A stretch of 64,000 nt of DNA from Halarsenatibacter silvermanii (lineage in GTDB: Bacteria > Bacillota > Halanaerobiia > Halanaerobiales > Halarsenatibacteraceae): the NCBI RefSeq assembly GCF_900103135.1, contig NZ_FNGO01000005.1:98016-162015 (forward strand), written 5' to 3'. Both the position numbers and the translations under genes were made by a program. This document shows positions 8,094-16,591 of the stretch, piece by piece. The notes beneath the pieces were generated by a model. That model worked only from the letters and a program-made list of their open reading frames with translations. It had not been told where the DNA came from and did no database searches. Within the stretch, counting starts at the first letter, position 1; every line of letters begins with the position of its first letter.

Positions 8094-8534
8094 TTACCTC
8101 CTCTTTGAATTTTTTATTACTTTTGTCCCGGCCAATCTGTCCCCCAGTCGAATACCTTCAGGATCACTGGTGAGAATAAATAGTTCGATGCTTTTAACAA
8201 TAACTCCCAGCAGCGGGCCCAGCACCCAGCCCAGAACGGGAATGACACCTACCACACGGCCGGGAATCAATGTCAGATTTCTCCTTGCGGAATTTTTCAT
8301 TTCGACCGCACTTCCATCTTTCTTTTCAATCCTCAAATTCATAAGCTTTTTGCCTATGCTCCTGCTGCGCCATTCTTCATATCCTGTCAGTTTATAGATC
8401 AGCGCATCCCGCGAAAGCATATAAAATATACCGTAAAGTCCTCCCAGAACTGGTACGAAAAACAATGCTGAACCTATCAGGCTGTCAATAATTGCTGCCC
8501 CCACCCTGGGAGCCACTTCAGCAGTTTTGGACAA
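8094..8534 (-). CDS. RDD family membrane protein
   Basis: About 146 residues from a TTG start at 8534 preceded by AGGAGGG. A longer frame reaches 8615, but its extra residues lack a site and would overlap the hsp20 promoter. The RDD hallmark is visible as APRVGAAIIDSLIGSALFF at the N-terminus, then SRSIGKKLMNLRIEKKDGS and a C-terminal RLGDRLAGTKVI. It has about three membrane segments. RDD proteins are implicated in ion or small-molecule transport in halophiles; the function is not established here. Confidence 0.8.
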   Translation of the reverse strand: MSKTAEVAPRVGAAIIDSLIGSALFFVPVLGGLYGIFYMLSRDALIYKLTGYEEWRSRSIGKKLMNLRIEKKDGSAVEMKNSARRNLTLIPGRVVGVIPVLGWVLGPLLGVIVKSIELFILTSDPEGIRLGDRLAGTKVIKNSKRR

Positions 8535-8552
8535 AAAATCCCTCCTCTGCTC

Positions 8553-8581
8553 TTGACTTTCTTTGACCTTTATCCTATAAT
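8553..8581 (+). promoter_or_regulatory. Sigma-70-type promoter for hsp20
   Basis: TTGACT, 17-base spacer, TATAAT, located 60 bases upstream of the hsp20 start. Confidence 0.75.
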
Positions 8582-8640
8582 ACTTATTGAAGGTCAGTAA
8601 TGATAAAAAATTCATCCAATAAATTCAGGAGGTGGAAGTT

Positions 8641-9093
8641 ATGTTCAGACTCAGACCATTCGGCGAGGGTAGAAGAAGGCGGCGCAAAAAACCTCAGAAA
8701 TCGCCCGCCGAAACCATACTGAATAGTTTTCTATCAGAAAATCTGGAAAGCATGAGAGATGCAATCAGAGAAGATTTCTGCACTGATATAATCGAGGAAA
8801 ATGAGCGATTCATCATCGAAGCAGAACTTCCCGGCCTCAGCAAGGACGATATTGATCTCGAGCTGGAAGAAAACATTTTGACCATAACAGCCCGGCATCC
8901 CCGACAGGAAGAACATGAAGAAGAAAATTATATCCATCGCGAACGCAGAACCGGAGCCTATCAGCGCAGCTTCCGGATAGAAAATGTTCAGGAAGATGAA
9001 ATAACTGCAGCATTTGAAAACGGCATTCTGAAAATAGATCTACCCAAAGAAAAAGAAGAAGAACCGGGCAGGCGTACTATAGATATAAACTAA
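8641..9093 (+). CDS. Hsp20/alpha-crystallin small heat-shock protein
   Basis: A 150-residue small heat-shock protein. The N-terminus is short and strongly basic (about RRRRRKK at residues 11-17). The alpha-crystallin domain runs from about residue 45 (FIIEAELPGLSKDDIDLELEE) to the end, with the usual A-x-x-x-n-G-v-L motif as AAFENGILKIDLPK. An ATP-independent holdase. The ATG at 8641 sits eight bases after AGGAGGTGG; an in-frame GTG at 8632 lies inside that site and is unlikely. Single gene with its own promoter and terminator. Confidence 0.92.
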   Translation: MFRLRPFGEGRRRRRKKPQKSPAETILNSFLSENLESMRDAIREDFCTDIIEENERFIIEAELPGLSKDDIDLELEENILTITARHPRQEEHEEENYIHRERRTGAYQRSFRIENVQEDEITAAFENGILKIDLPKEKEEEPGRRTIDIN

Positions 9094-9131
9094 AATATTG
9101 AGAATACTGATTTCACAATATAGATCTTCAG

Positions 9132-9161
9132 AGACCGGTCCTCTTTTTTTAGGGCCGGTCT
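9132..9161. terminator. Bidirectional terminator between hsp20 and cofE-like gene
   Basis: Stem AGACCGG/CCGGTCT. Serves the convergent genes on both sides. Confidence 0.6.
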
Positions 9162-9170
9162 ATTTAAATT

Positions 9171-10328
9171 TTAAGAGAGAAAATCTTTTACCAGGACCAT
9201 GGGGGTGCCTTCATCGGCCGAACCGGAGATAAGATCAGCCAGGCTGGCTATCAGATCTTTCGCCTTCCGGGGGGTGGTCCCCTCATCCTCAGTCTCAACC
9301 TTCTCTTCTTTAATCATCCTCTCAATCTCTTCCTGTTCATAGCCCTCACCGGCATATTTATCGACTAAATATTTATATTTGTTGCCCCGACGCATCCTGT
9401 CCTCCAGTCCCGAGGTAAATCCGAATGAAGTTACGGGATCGGCCAGCTCATAAATGCCAGTCTCGGGGTCTTTATAGGCTCCATCGCCGTAAACTATTAT
9501 CTCTATTTCGCGGTCAAATTTTTCTTTGATAGATTTTTTCAACTGACTGGAAAATTCAAAAGGTTTGCCAGGAGCCAGTTTTATCTTTTCCCCGGCTGAG
9601 AGATTGCTGCCCAGAAGACCCCAGCTGCTGTTCTCTTCGCTGTTACAGATACAGGTCAAATCCATCACTTCAATAAACTTATCCAGCTTTTTTGCCCTTT
9701 CGATAACCTGAAGTTTATCGCGGCGGCGGGTGTGAATCGAAGATATAATTACCGCATCGATATCCTCATCTACTAGCCGGCCGGGGTCATTGCAGAGATA
9801 AATCTCGTGCTCGGCCATCTCTTCATTGATGATATCCTGATAAAATTCGAGATAATTGATTCCGGTTACCGGGTGATTGAAATCTAAATCCTGGCTACCC
9901 TTTAATTCTTCATAATTATAAGCATGTCCTTCTTCCAGATCACCATCGACCACCAGATTGCCGACTTCATCCCGGGGATAGCTCTGCTGTATGATAACTT
10001 TACCGTTTTTTACCGCCCGGGCAAAAGCTTTGAGAATTGCCGAAAATCTATTCCTGCTGGTAATGGGAAACTGGACCAGCAGATTATAATTTTCATTAAT
10101 TCCGTGTTCTTCGTGCAGTTCTTCAACAACATCATCAACAGTGACATAATTGTTCTGTGATCTGGCCAGCACAGATTCAGTGACACAGAGAACATCTCCA
10201 TCATCCAGCAGTCCATCCTGTTCGCAGCGAACGAGCAAATCCATTATTTCTGTTTTCAGATCAACCTCCGGGGTGATTGCTCCCAGCTTCAGTCCAAAGG
10301 CCGATACACCTACATAATCCAGATTCAT
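9171..10328 (-). CDS. Coenzyme F420-0:L-glutamate ligase-like protein
   Basis: A 385-residue protein of the CofE/FbiB (F420-0:gamma-glutamyl ligase) superfamily. It has the N-terminal [13 protein letters not shown], the metal and GTP-site region [20 protein letters not shown], and [23 protein letters not shown]. No F420-dependent enzymes or other cof genes are in the window, and non-F420 bacteria carry homologues, so the true amino acid ligase substrate is uncertain. ATG with a good AGGAGG site; it ends at the shared terminator. Confidence 0.75.
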   Translation of the reverse strand: MNLDYVGVSAFGLKLGAITPEVDLKTEIMDLLVRCEQDGLLDDGDVLCVTESVLARSQNNYVTVDDVVEELHEEHGINENYNLLVQFPITSRNRFSAILKAFARAVKNGKVIIQQSYPRDEVGNLVVDGDLEEGHAYNYEELKGSQDLDFNHPVTGINYLEFYQDIINEEMAEHEIYLCNDPGRLVDEDIDAVIISSIHTRRRDKLQVIERAKKLDKFIEVMDLTCICNSEENSSWGLLGSNLSAGEKIKLAPGKPFEFSSQLKKSIKEKFDREIEIIVYGDGAYKDPETGIYELADPVTSFGFTSGLEDRMRRGNKYKYLVDKYAGEGYEQEEIERMIKEEKVETEDEGTTPRKAKDLIASLADLISGSADEGTPMVLVKDFLS

Positions 10329-10478
10329 TATGGCAAACCTCCTAATATCTTAAAGAGCCTGATCTTCTGGAAATAAGTTCTTCGGATCTCTAATGTCAGT
10401 ATACTATGAATCGATCTGGATTTAAACAGTTTATCTTTGTTTGCAGGAAATTTTTTTTATATTTCAACAGTGATTTGC

Positions 10479-10507
10479 TTGTGATTTAAAAATCGGATTA
10501 TTATAAT
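10479..10507 (+). promoter_or_regulatory. Promoter for VTT-domain gene
   Basis: TTGTGA, 17-base spacer, TATAAT, about 95 bases upstream of the probable start at 10601. Confidence 0.55.
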
Positions 10508-10559
10508 GATAGTAGAGGTTAGCCGGGTGGCGCTAATATACGATCAAAAATTTAAAAAA

Positions 10560-10583
10560 GTCCCACCAAAAATAGGATGGGAC
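10560..10583 (-). terminator. Minus-strand terminator-like hairpin in VTT gene leader
   Basis: GTCCCAtCC/GGTGGGAC stem followed by six U on the minus strand only. It lies antisense in the leader of the plus-strand gene. Confidence 0.5.
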
Positions 10584-10600
10584 GCAGGCATGGTGATATA

Positions 10601-11266
10601 ATGAACAGGACAATGGCTTTAAAGATCTTTTTGGCCGGCCTTTTATTCGCAATCATATATTTTTTCTGGGACAGCATGCGATTTTTGGACATTCGGGAAA
10701 TCGTATTTGACGCAGAAAACCGTTTTAGAGGAACTATGGCTATTTTATTTCTCTTCGCCGCCAAATCGATCTTCTTTTTCCTGCCGGCTCCTCTTCTTTA
10801 TATATTAGCAGGGATGCTGCTTTCAACTCCTCTGGCCTTCTCGCTGATCTGTGCCGGGCTCTTTCTGGAATTTTCCCTGACTTACTTTTATGGAGCCATG
10901 CTGGGCAGCGATTTCGTTGAGAAAATTTTAACCCGCAGTCAGCGTTTTCAAAAGCTGCTAAACTATAACCTGGAGAATGATTTAAAATTGGCTTTCACCC
11001 TGAGGCTCACCCCGATTAATCTGGAGGCTGTCAGCCTGGTCATGGGAGCAAGCGGCAGCAAATTCTGGAGGTTCATCGCCGCCTCGCTTATGGGAATAGT
11101 ACCCAAACTGCTGGTTTATATTTTGATCGGCAATGCCATTGTTCACCCGATCACAGTATCTACCATAGCTTTATTTGTTATCATGCTGGGAACCTGGGCG
11201 GCTGTGGTCATAGTTCTGAACAGAAATTATGTTCTTCCGGAAAATACATCTCAAAAGCAGAAATAA
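10601..11266 (+). CDS. VTT domain (TVP38/TMEM64 family) membrane protein
   Basis: About 221 residues, with five or six hydrophobic segments. The SNARE-associated/VTT core is seen as AAKSIFFFLPAPLLYILAGMLL, the re-entrant loop, and LRLTPINLEAVSLVMGASG. Such proteins are DedA-like membrane proteins implicated in lipid scrambling. An in-frame ATG at 10577 lies inside a strong hairpin, so I prefer 10601, preceded by GGTGAT. It reads alone on the plus strand amid minus-strand genes. Confidence 0.8.
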   Translation: MNRTMALKIFLAGLLFAIIYFFWDSMRFLDIREIVFDAENRFRGTMAILFLFAAKSIFFFLPAPLLYILAGMLLSTPLAFSLICAGLFLEFSLTYFYGAMLGSDFVEKILTRSQRFQKLLNYNLENDLKLAFTLRLTPINLEAVSLVMGASGSKFWRFIAASLMGIVPKLLVYILIGNAIVHPITVSTIALFVIMLGTWAAVVIVLNRNYVLPENTSQKQK

Positions 11267-11317
11267 AGAAAATGCTGATCCCAACAAATCAAACCTGTTC
11301 TTACTCGATTTTATTTT

Positions 11318-11989
11318 TTAAGAAGGCACCATAAATTCAGCCGCTCTATGCATTTCCTCTTCATTGGCTACCAGAAAAACCTGATTCCCGCTGTGAATTC
11401 TCCTGTGGCCCCGTGGTATAATCAGTTCATCTTCTTCCTTATTGTATATTCCGGCTATAACCACTTCATCAGGAAATTCATCCTGAGATGTTATTTCAGA
11501 AACTGTCATGCCGCAGATATGACTCTCTTCCGGAATCGTGATTATAGAAATCTCAGCCTTCCCATCTCCCAGAGAAGCCAGCCTGCGCACTTTGGGCTCC
11601 TCGATGTCATTGGCAAATTTGCCAACCATCATATCCATTACGCTGCCGATAGTGCTGGCCCCGGCGCTGCGATAAGCGCTTTCATATTCCGGATCCCGCA
11701 TCCGGACCATAATTTTATCCACATCAAAATTATTGGCCAGCACTGTAAAGGCCAGATTATCGGCATCATTGCGCATCACAGCCACTGCAGCATCTGCTTT
11801 CTCTATCCCGGCATCTTTCAAAACACCAACCTTGGTGGCGCTGCCATGAACACTTACCGCTCCAAATTGACTGTAAATCTGTTCACAAACCTGCCGGTCA
11901 ATGTCTATAACCACCAGATCATGTTCATTAGAAAGTTTTTTAATAAGATTTCTTCCTACAATACCTCCTCCTGCTATAACTATATACAT
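11318..11989 (-). CDS. trkA: TrkA family potassium uptake regulatory protein
   Basis: A 223-residue RCK protein with one Rossmann domain (MYIVIAGGGIVGRNLIKKL, GxGxxG type, then VVIDID) and one TrkA-C domain (from about residue 140). It is a cytosolic gate regulator that binds NAD(H) or ATP and controls a TrkH-type channel. The ATG at 11989 has GGAGGTGAATAAA upstream; an in-frame start at 12037 adds 16 residues without support. It follows trkH by 51 bases and is probably its partner. Confidence 0.9.
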   Translation of the reverse strand: MYIVIAGGGIVGRNLIKKLSNEHDLVVIDIDRQVCEQIYSQFGAVSVHGSATKVGVLKDAGIEKADAAVAVMRNDADNLAFTVLANNFDVDKIMVRMRDPEYESAYRSAGASTIGSVMDMMVGKFANDIEEPKVRRLASLGDGKAEISIITIPEESHICGMTVSEITSQDEFPDEVVIAGIYNKEEDELIIPRGHRRIHSGNQVFLVANEEEMHRAAEFMVPS

Positions 11990-12040
11990 TTTATTCACCT
12001 CCACAATAATTTGAAATATAAAACCAATCAGGTTCACATA

Positions 12041-13531
12041 TTATTTTTTCCAGATATCCAGGCGGAACAGAGCTATTACCGGTATGATCTCCAGCCTGCC
12101 GGCCAGCATACCGAATATATAGGTGACCTTAACCACAGGATGAATCTCTATCATCTCCGCTACCGTTATGTAAGAGGGCCCTATATTATTAACCGCAGAA
12201 AACATACCGGAAAACGATTCTGCAATATTATGCGGGGAAAACACTGCAGTAATCACTCCACCCACCAGCAAAATAAAGAGCCAGGCAAAAAAGAGTCCGG
12301 CAATCTGTGAAACATCTTCCCAATCAATTTTTTCCTTTTCCAGCGTCACCGGCATAACCGAGCGGCGCGGCATACCTAAAGCTTTAATCTCCCGGGCAAA
12401 AAGCCTTCTTAAAATAAGAATCCGCAGCACTTTTACCCCTCCACCGGTTGATCCTACACAGCCGCCTATTAGCATCATAACCAAAAACAGCTGTCGGGCA
12501 GGAATGATAAAATACGGAGAGCCAATATATTGGGTTTCATATCCGGTTGTTGTCATGATGGAAATAACCTGAAAAAGGCTGGTCCGAAATACTGACTCTA
12601 TATTTTGCAGGTATAATGCTACCTCTTCACTCAAAAATACTGAAACCATGATAATAACAGTAAAACCGGCAACTAATTTGCCATAAAATTTAAATTCAGG
12701 ATTGCCCAGCACCTCGCGCCAGTTTTTCTGCAAAATGCGATAATGCATGAGAAAATTAGTCCCACTGAAAAACATGAAAATTATAAATATATATTCGATC
12801 AGCCTAAAATTGGCATAGCCCGCCTGCTGAAAATAGGCTATGCTGGCATCATAACGAGAAAAACCGCCCGTGGAAAGCGTAGTCATGGTATGAATAACCG
12901 CATCGAATAAACTCAACCCCGCCAGTAATAACAATATTGTTTGCAAAACTGATAGCCCTGCATATATAGACCACAAAATTTTGATGGTTTTAAATAAGTT
13001 AGGAACGGGCCGGCTGGAAGAAATTTTATGTGCTTCCGCTCCGAATAAATTCCAGGTAGCCCCTTCACTGCGAAAAGTTATTAGCAGAAAGAAAGACAAA
13101 ATTCCCAGACCACCCAGCCACTGAATTAAGCTGCGCAGAAAAATAAGGGAGAGAGGATAGTTTTCCAGACCTGAAATTAATGTTATACCTGTGGTGGTAA
13201 AGCCACTCATGGCTTCAAAATACGCATCCAAAAAGCTGATATTAAAACCTAAAGTCAGGGGAATTGCTACCACAAATGAGGCTGTCAGCCAGCCCAGACC
13301 GGTGATTATCATACTGGCACTTATGTCTAAGCTTATATTTTTATGATGATAATAATGGGCAATATAGCCCAGGGATATTGCTCCCAATCCTGTAAATAAA
13401 TAGATCAAAACCAGGCGAAAACTTTCCTGAAAATAAAGGCTTAAAGCCAGCGGAAAAAACATAAAGGCCCCCAGCAATATTAAAAGGTTGCCCAAAATAT
13501 CTATAATCCCTTTCAACTTATCCGAGAGCAA
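12041..13531 (-). CDS. trkH: TrkH family potassium uptake protein
   Basis: A 496-residue channel of the Trk/Ktr superfamily. It contains the four-fold pore repeats with selectivity-filter-like segments SGFTTTGITL, LSTGGFSRYD, TTTGYETQY and SAVNNIGPSY, and the characteristic GGCVGSTGGGVKVLR. It mediates K+ (or K+/H+, Na+) uptake with a TrkA regulator on the cytosolic face. It has the longer TrkH-type N-terminus, unlike the next gene. Downstream lies trkA. Confidence 0.9.
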   Translation of the reverse strand: MLSDKLKGIIDILGNLLILLGAFMFFPLALSLYFQESFRLVLIYLFTGLGAISLGYIAHYYHHKNISLDISASMIITGLGWLTASFVVAIPLTLGFNISFLDAYFEAMSGFTTTGITLISGLENYPLSLIFLRSLIQWLGGLGILSFFLLITFRSEGATWNLFGAEAHKISSSRPVPNLFKTIKILWSIYAGLSVLQTILLLLAGLSLFDAVIHTMTTLSTGGFSRYDASIAYFQQAGYANFRLIEYIFIIFMFFSGTNFLMHYRILQKNWREVLGNPEFKFYGKLVAGFTVIIMVSVFLSEEVALYLQNIESVFRTSLFQVISIMTTTGYETQYIGSPYFIIPARQLFLVMMLIGGCVGSTGGGVKVLRILILRRLFAREIKALGMPRRSVMPVTLEKEKIDWEDVSQIAGLFFAWLFILLVGGVITAVFSPHNIAESFSGMFSAVNNIGPSYITVAEMIEIHPVVKVTYIFGMLAGRLEIIPVIALFRLDIWKK

Positions 13532-13714
13532 ATTTCAGCCTCCTCCCCAAATAACCAGTAAGCCTGATATAATTTTCACCTTTCTAAAGCCGGCAAAATT
13601 GGTTGTCCGTAAATTTTCATCCTGCCATTATATAAACTGAATATTGCCCAGATAACGCCAGCTTACCTAATTCATTATTTTTTTCGCCATTTTATCTCTC
13701 CTCCACAATAAAAT

Positions 13715-15085
13715 TTAACCGATCATTATATCTTCCTGAGCATAGCGAAAGCTCTTTTTAGCTGAATTAATATTCCCCAGCGAGATAACCAGCGTAAGAG
13801 GTCCTATCCTACCTGTCAGCATTGTTAATATGATCATTAATCTTCCCGGCCGGCTCAATCCACCGGTTATACCCGTAGAAAGCCCTACTGTTCCGAAGGC
13901 AGAAACCGATTCAAAAAGCACATCTATAAACTCCGCTGATTCTGTAATAGAAAGTATTATTGTGCTCAGAATTACTATTACTGCCGAAATAAATACTATA
14001 GCCACAGCTCTATCTATTATCTCTTTATTCAGACGTCTTTCCAGAACATTGTAGTCATCATCCCCTCGCAGGAAAGAAACTACATTTGTAACTATAGCTC
14101 CCAATGTCGTAGTTTTAATCCCTCCCCCTGTAGAACAGGGCGAAGCTCCTATAAACATCAGAATAATGAGCAAAAATAATGTATTTACATTGAGAGCTCC
14201 AGTGGGTACAGTATTGAAGCCTGCTGTTCTGGGCGTCACTGACAGAAAAAAGGAAGCTGTCAACTTATCTGTAATTGCCAGATCTCCCATTGTGGCAGAA
14301 TTTGTAAATTCAAAAGCAAAGACCAGAACCGAGCCGATAACCAAAAGCAAAACGGTTATCAAAATCACCATTTTACTATGCAGCGACAGCATTCTGAAAG
14401 AAAATTTTTTGCCTTTGACATTCCCCATAAGATCTCTAATTACTGTAAAGCCCAATCCGCCAATTATAATCAAAGAAGTGAAAATCAAATTTATTCCTGC
14501 ATCTCCTGTAAAGGCCTCCAGACTGTTTCCAAATATATCAAAACCGGCATTACAAAAAGCTGACACTGCGTGGAAAATTGCAAACCATATAGCTCTCATA
14601 GTTTCCATTTGATTTTGAAAAGACAAAAAAAGCAAAAAAGCTCCGGCCGCCTCTACAGTAAATGTTAGTGCCAGCACATATCTTACCAGCCTGACCAGCC
14701 CTGAATATGTAAGGTTACCAATATCTTCTTTTATCAATAATCTTTCACTAAAAGTAATCCGTTTACCCACCAGCATAAACCCCAGTGTGGAAAGGGTCAT
14801 AAAACCCAAACCGCCGATTTGGATTAAAATTAAAATAGTTATCTGGCCAAATAAAGACCAGTGACTGGCTGTATTGACTACAATTAAGCCGGTCACACAG
14901 ACGGCAGAAGTAGCAGTGAATAAAGCGTTTAAAAATCCGGTTGACCCTTCCCCCTGCGTTGCTATGGGCAGAGAGAGTAAAATCGTTCCCAGCAAAATTA
15001 CCGATAGATAACTAAAAATAATAATCCTGGGCGGATTTATCTTAATGGGTAGACGGGTAAAGGGGTCTATAATTCTCAACTGCAA
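13715..15085 (-). CDS. ktrB: TrkH/KtrB family potassium channel
   Basis: A 456-residue KtrB-like channel subunit. Pore motifs include SAVCVTGLIVV, SAFCNAGFDIFG, VTPRTAGFNTV and SAFGTVGLSTG, plus PCSTGGGIKTTT. It starts SYLSVILLGTILLSLPIAT, typical of KtrB. The upstream gene on the same strand is a single TrkA-type regulator, so the pair resembles KtrAB. With the second TrkH-TrkA pair downstream this gives the cell two K+ uptake systems of different type. Confidence 0.9.
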   Translation of the reverse strand: MQLRIIDPFTRLPIKINPPRIIIFSYLSVILLGTILLSLPIATQGEGSTGFLNALFTATSAVCVTGLIVVNTASHWSLFGQITILILIQIGGLGFMTLSTLGFMLVGKRITFSERLLIKEDIGNLTYSGLVRLVRYVLALTFTVEAAGAFLLFLSFQNQMETMRAIWFAIFHAVSAFCNAGFDIFGNSLEAFTGDAGINLIFTSLIIIGGLGFTVIRDLMGNVKGKKFSFRMLSLHSKMVILITVLLLVIGSVLVFAFEFTNSATMGDLAITDKLTASFFLSVTPRTAGFNTVPTGALNVNTLFLLIILMFIGASPCSTGGGIKTTTLGAIVTNVVSFLRGDDDYNVLERRLNKEIIDRAVAIVFISAVIVILSTIILSITESAEFIDVLFESVSAFGTVGLSTGITGGLSRPGRLMIILTMLTGRIGPLTLVISLGNINSAKKSFRYAQEDIMIG

Positions 15086-15152
15086 TCAACTCCTTTTCTG
15101 CACCAGCCTGGCTGTAATTCCTGATAGGCAGAATCAAACTGATTAATTCTGA

Positions 15153-15794
15153 CTATTTTATGGATTCCAGCTGCTTATTCTCCCCTAGCAGCACCAGAAC
15201 ATCTCCCTCCCTGATTTTATTATTCCCGCCAGGTGTTAAATTTAATTCATCTCCCCGTTTTATCACCATAAGGTTGATATCATAATCGGATCTCAAATTA
15301 ATTTCTTTGAGGGTTTTATCCACCATAAACTCCGGAGCAGTAATTTCTATTATACTGTGATCAGGAGAAACTTCTATATAATCCAGCATATTTTCTGAAA
15401 GGAGGTGTTCTGCTATCCGCTCTCCCATATCTCTTTCGGGAAACACCACCTCATCCGCCCCGACCCGGGTTAAAATTTTACCATGCATCTCATTAACAGC
15501 CCGGGAAAGAACTTGAGAAACTCCATGTTCTTTTAAAATTAGGGTCGTTAATATATTAGCATGAACATCATCGCCAATGCTAACAATCCCAACATCAAAA
15601 TTTCCGACCCCCAGTGATTCCAGAACATCCCCATCTGCCGCATCCGCTTCAACAACGTGGGTTAATTCATCTCTGAGTTTATTGATTCTTTCCTCTTTTT
15701 TATCAATCGCTAGAACTTCATTACCGTTTTTCATCAAACTTCGGGCCACACTGGAGCCAAATCGTCCCAGGCCGATAACAACAAACTCTTTCAC
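15153..15794 (-). CDS. ktrA: TrkA/KtrA family potassium uptake regulator
   Basis: A 213-residue RCK protein opening KEFVVIGLGRFGSSVARSL, the NAD-binding glycine motif, with VLAIDKKEERI after it and a TrkA-C domain over the last 80 residues. It should form an octameric ring on the KtrB-like channel encoded next. The gene starts 18 bases after the end of the permease-Usp locus on the same strand, so the whole block is likely one operon. Confidence 0.9.
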   Translation of the reverse strand: MKEFVVIGLGRFGSSVARSLMKNGNEVLAIDKKEERINKLRDELTHVVEADAADGDVLESLGVGNFDVGIVSIGDDVHANILTTLILKEHGVSQVLSRAVNEMHGKILTRVGADEVVFPERDMGERIAEHLLSENMLDYIEVSPDHSIIEITAPEFMVDKTLKEINLRSDYDINLMVIKRGDELNLTPGGNNKIREGDVLVLLGENKQLESIK

Positions 15795-15812
15795 AGGAAT
15801 TAACCTCCAGTT

Positions 15813-16394
15813 TTAAAATTTCTCCGGCGACTGCTGCAAATCTTCCTCCAGATCATCTTCCTCTACAACTTCACCTTCCAGCTGTATCTCTTCATCAATT
15901 TTCTGATCGTAACATCTAACCATCAGGACTGAAGTTTCGGCTTCCTCGGCCACAATGTCGGGAACAGAACCGAAGAGCATATTTTTCAATCTCCATTCTT
16001 TAGAAGCTCCCATGATGATTAAATTATAATCTTTATTATAACTCTCATTGATAATGCCTTCGACTACTTTATCGGCAAAAACAACCTTTATTTCTCCACT
16101 AACACTGCTATCTTCAAAGATATCTTTGACCTGTTTCCAGGCGTTTTCTTCCTCTTTTTGCGGATCTCCTCCGCGTTCGATAACTCTAAGGATGACCACC
16201 TCTCCCATATTTCCATAATTAGATGCCAATCTTTTTGCTACTTTCACACCCCAGTAAGCATGCTCGCTGCCGCGATAAGGAACAAGAATTTTGCGCGGCT
16301 CCTGCAGCCCATTATCCTTTAAAACACCTACAGGACAGGGGGCATTCTGCACCAATTTATTAACAAGACTCTCATAAATTTTAGCGGTGCTCAT
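15813..16394 (-). pseudogene. Universal stress protein half severed from APC permease by frameshift
   Basis: The ORF covers a complete UspA domain (RKILVPYRGSEHAYWGVKVA to LIIMGASKEWRLKNMLFGSVPD, with the ATP-loop-like G-x2-G-x9-G-S pattern) preceded by the end of another Usp domain (LVQNAPCPVGVLKDN). In-frame sequence without a start continues upstream to about 16619 (VPEQTPLDIAEYREE and FLLLGWQGA) and joins the permease frame after removing a duplicated ATTAG. It is therefore the C-terminal part of one ancestral ~783-residue protein. It may still be translated from an internal start. Confidence 0.75.
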
Positions 16395-16591
16395 AGCTCC
16401 CTGCCAGCCCAGGAGGAGAAAATCTGTATTTTCATCTGTAATTAATTTATTTATAGTTTTGAATCTGCTGCGAGAGTAAAATATGCGGGGATTGATGATT
16501 ATACCTTCTTTTTCCCCGAATTCAACAGCTAAATTAAGCAGCTGCTGATAGGTCTCATGTCTTTCCTGCAGAGTTTCCTCGCGATATTCAG

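Noticed and set aside
7787..10328. F420 biosynthesis locus around the CofE-like gene
   Set aside because: No other cof/fbi gene or F420-dependent enzyme is nearby.
10515..10600. c-di-GMP-like fragments (AGCCGGGTGGC and ATGGGACGCA) in the VTT gene leader
   Set aside because: They occur in the reverse order to the riboswitch and without its paired helices; the hairpin is better explained as a terminator.
13667..13690. Seven-codon ORF with a perfect Shine-Dalgarno (MAKKIMN)
   Set aside because: Too short to support; probably a remnant or chance.
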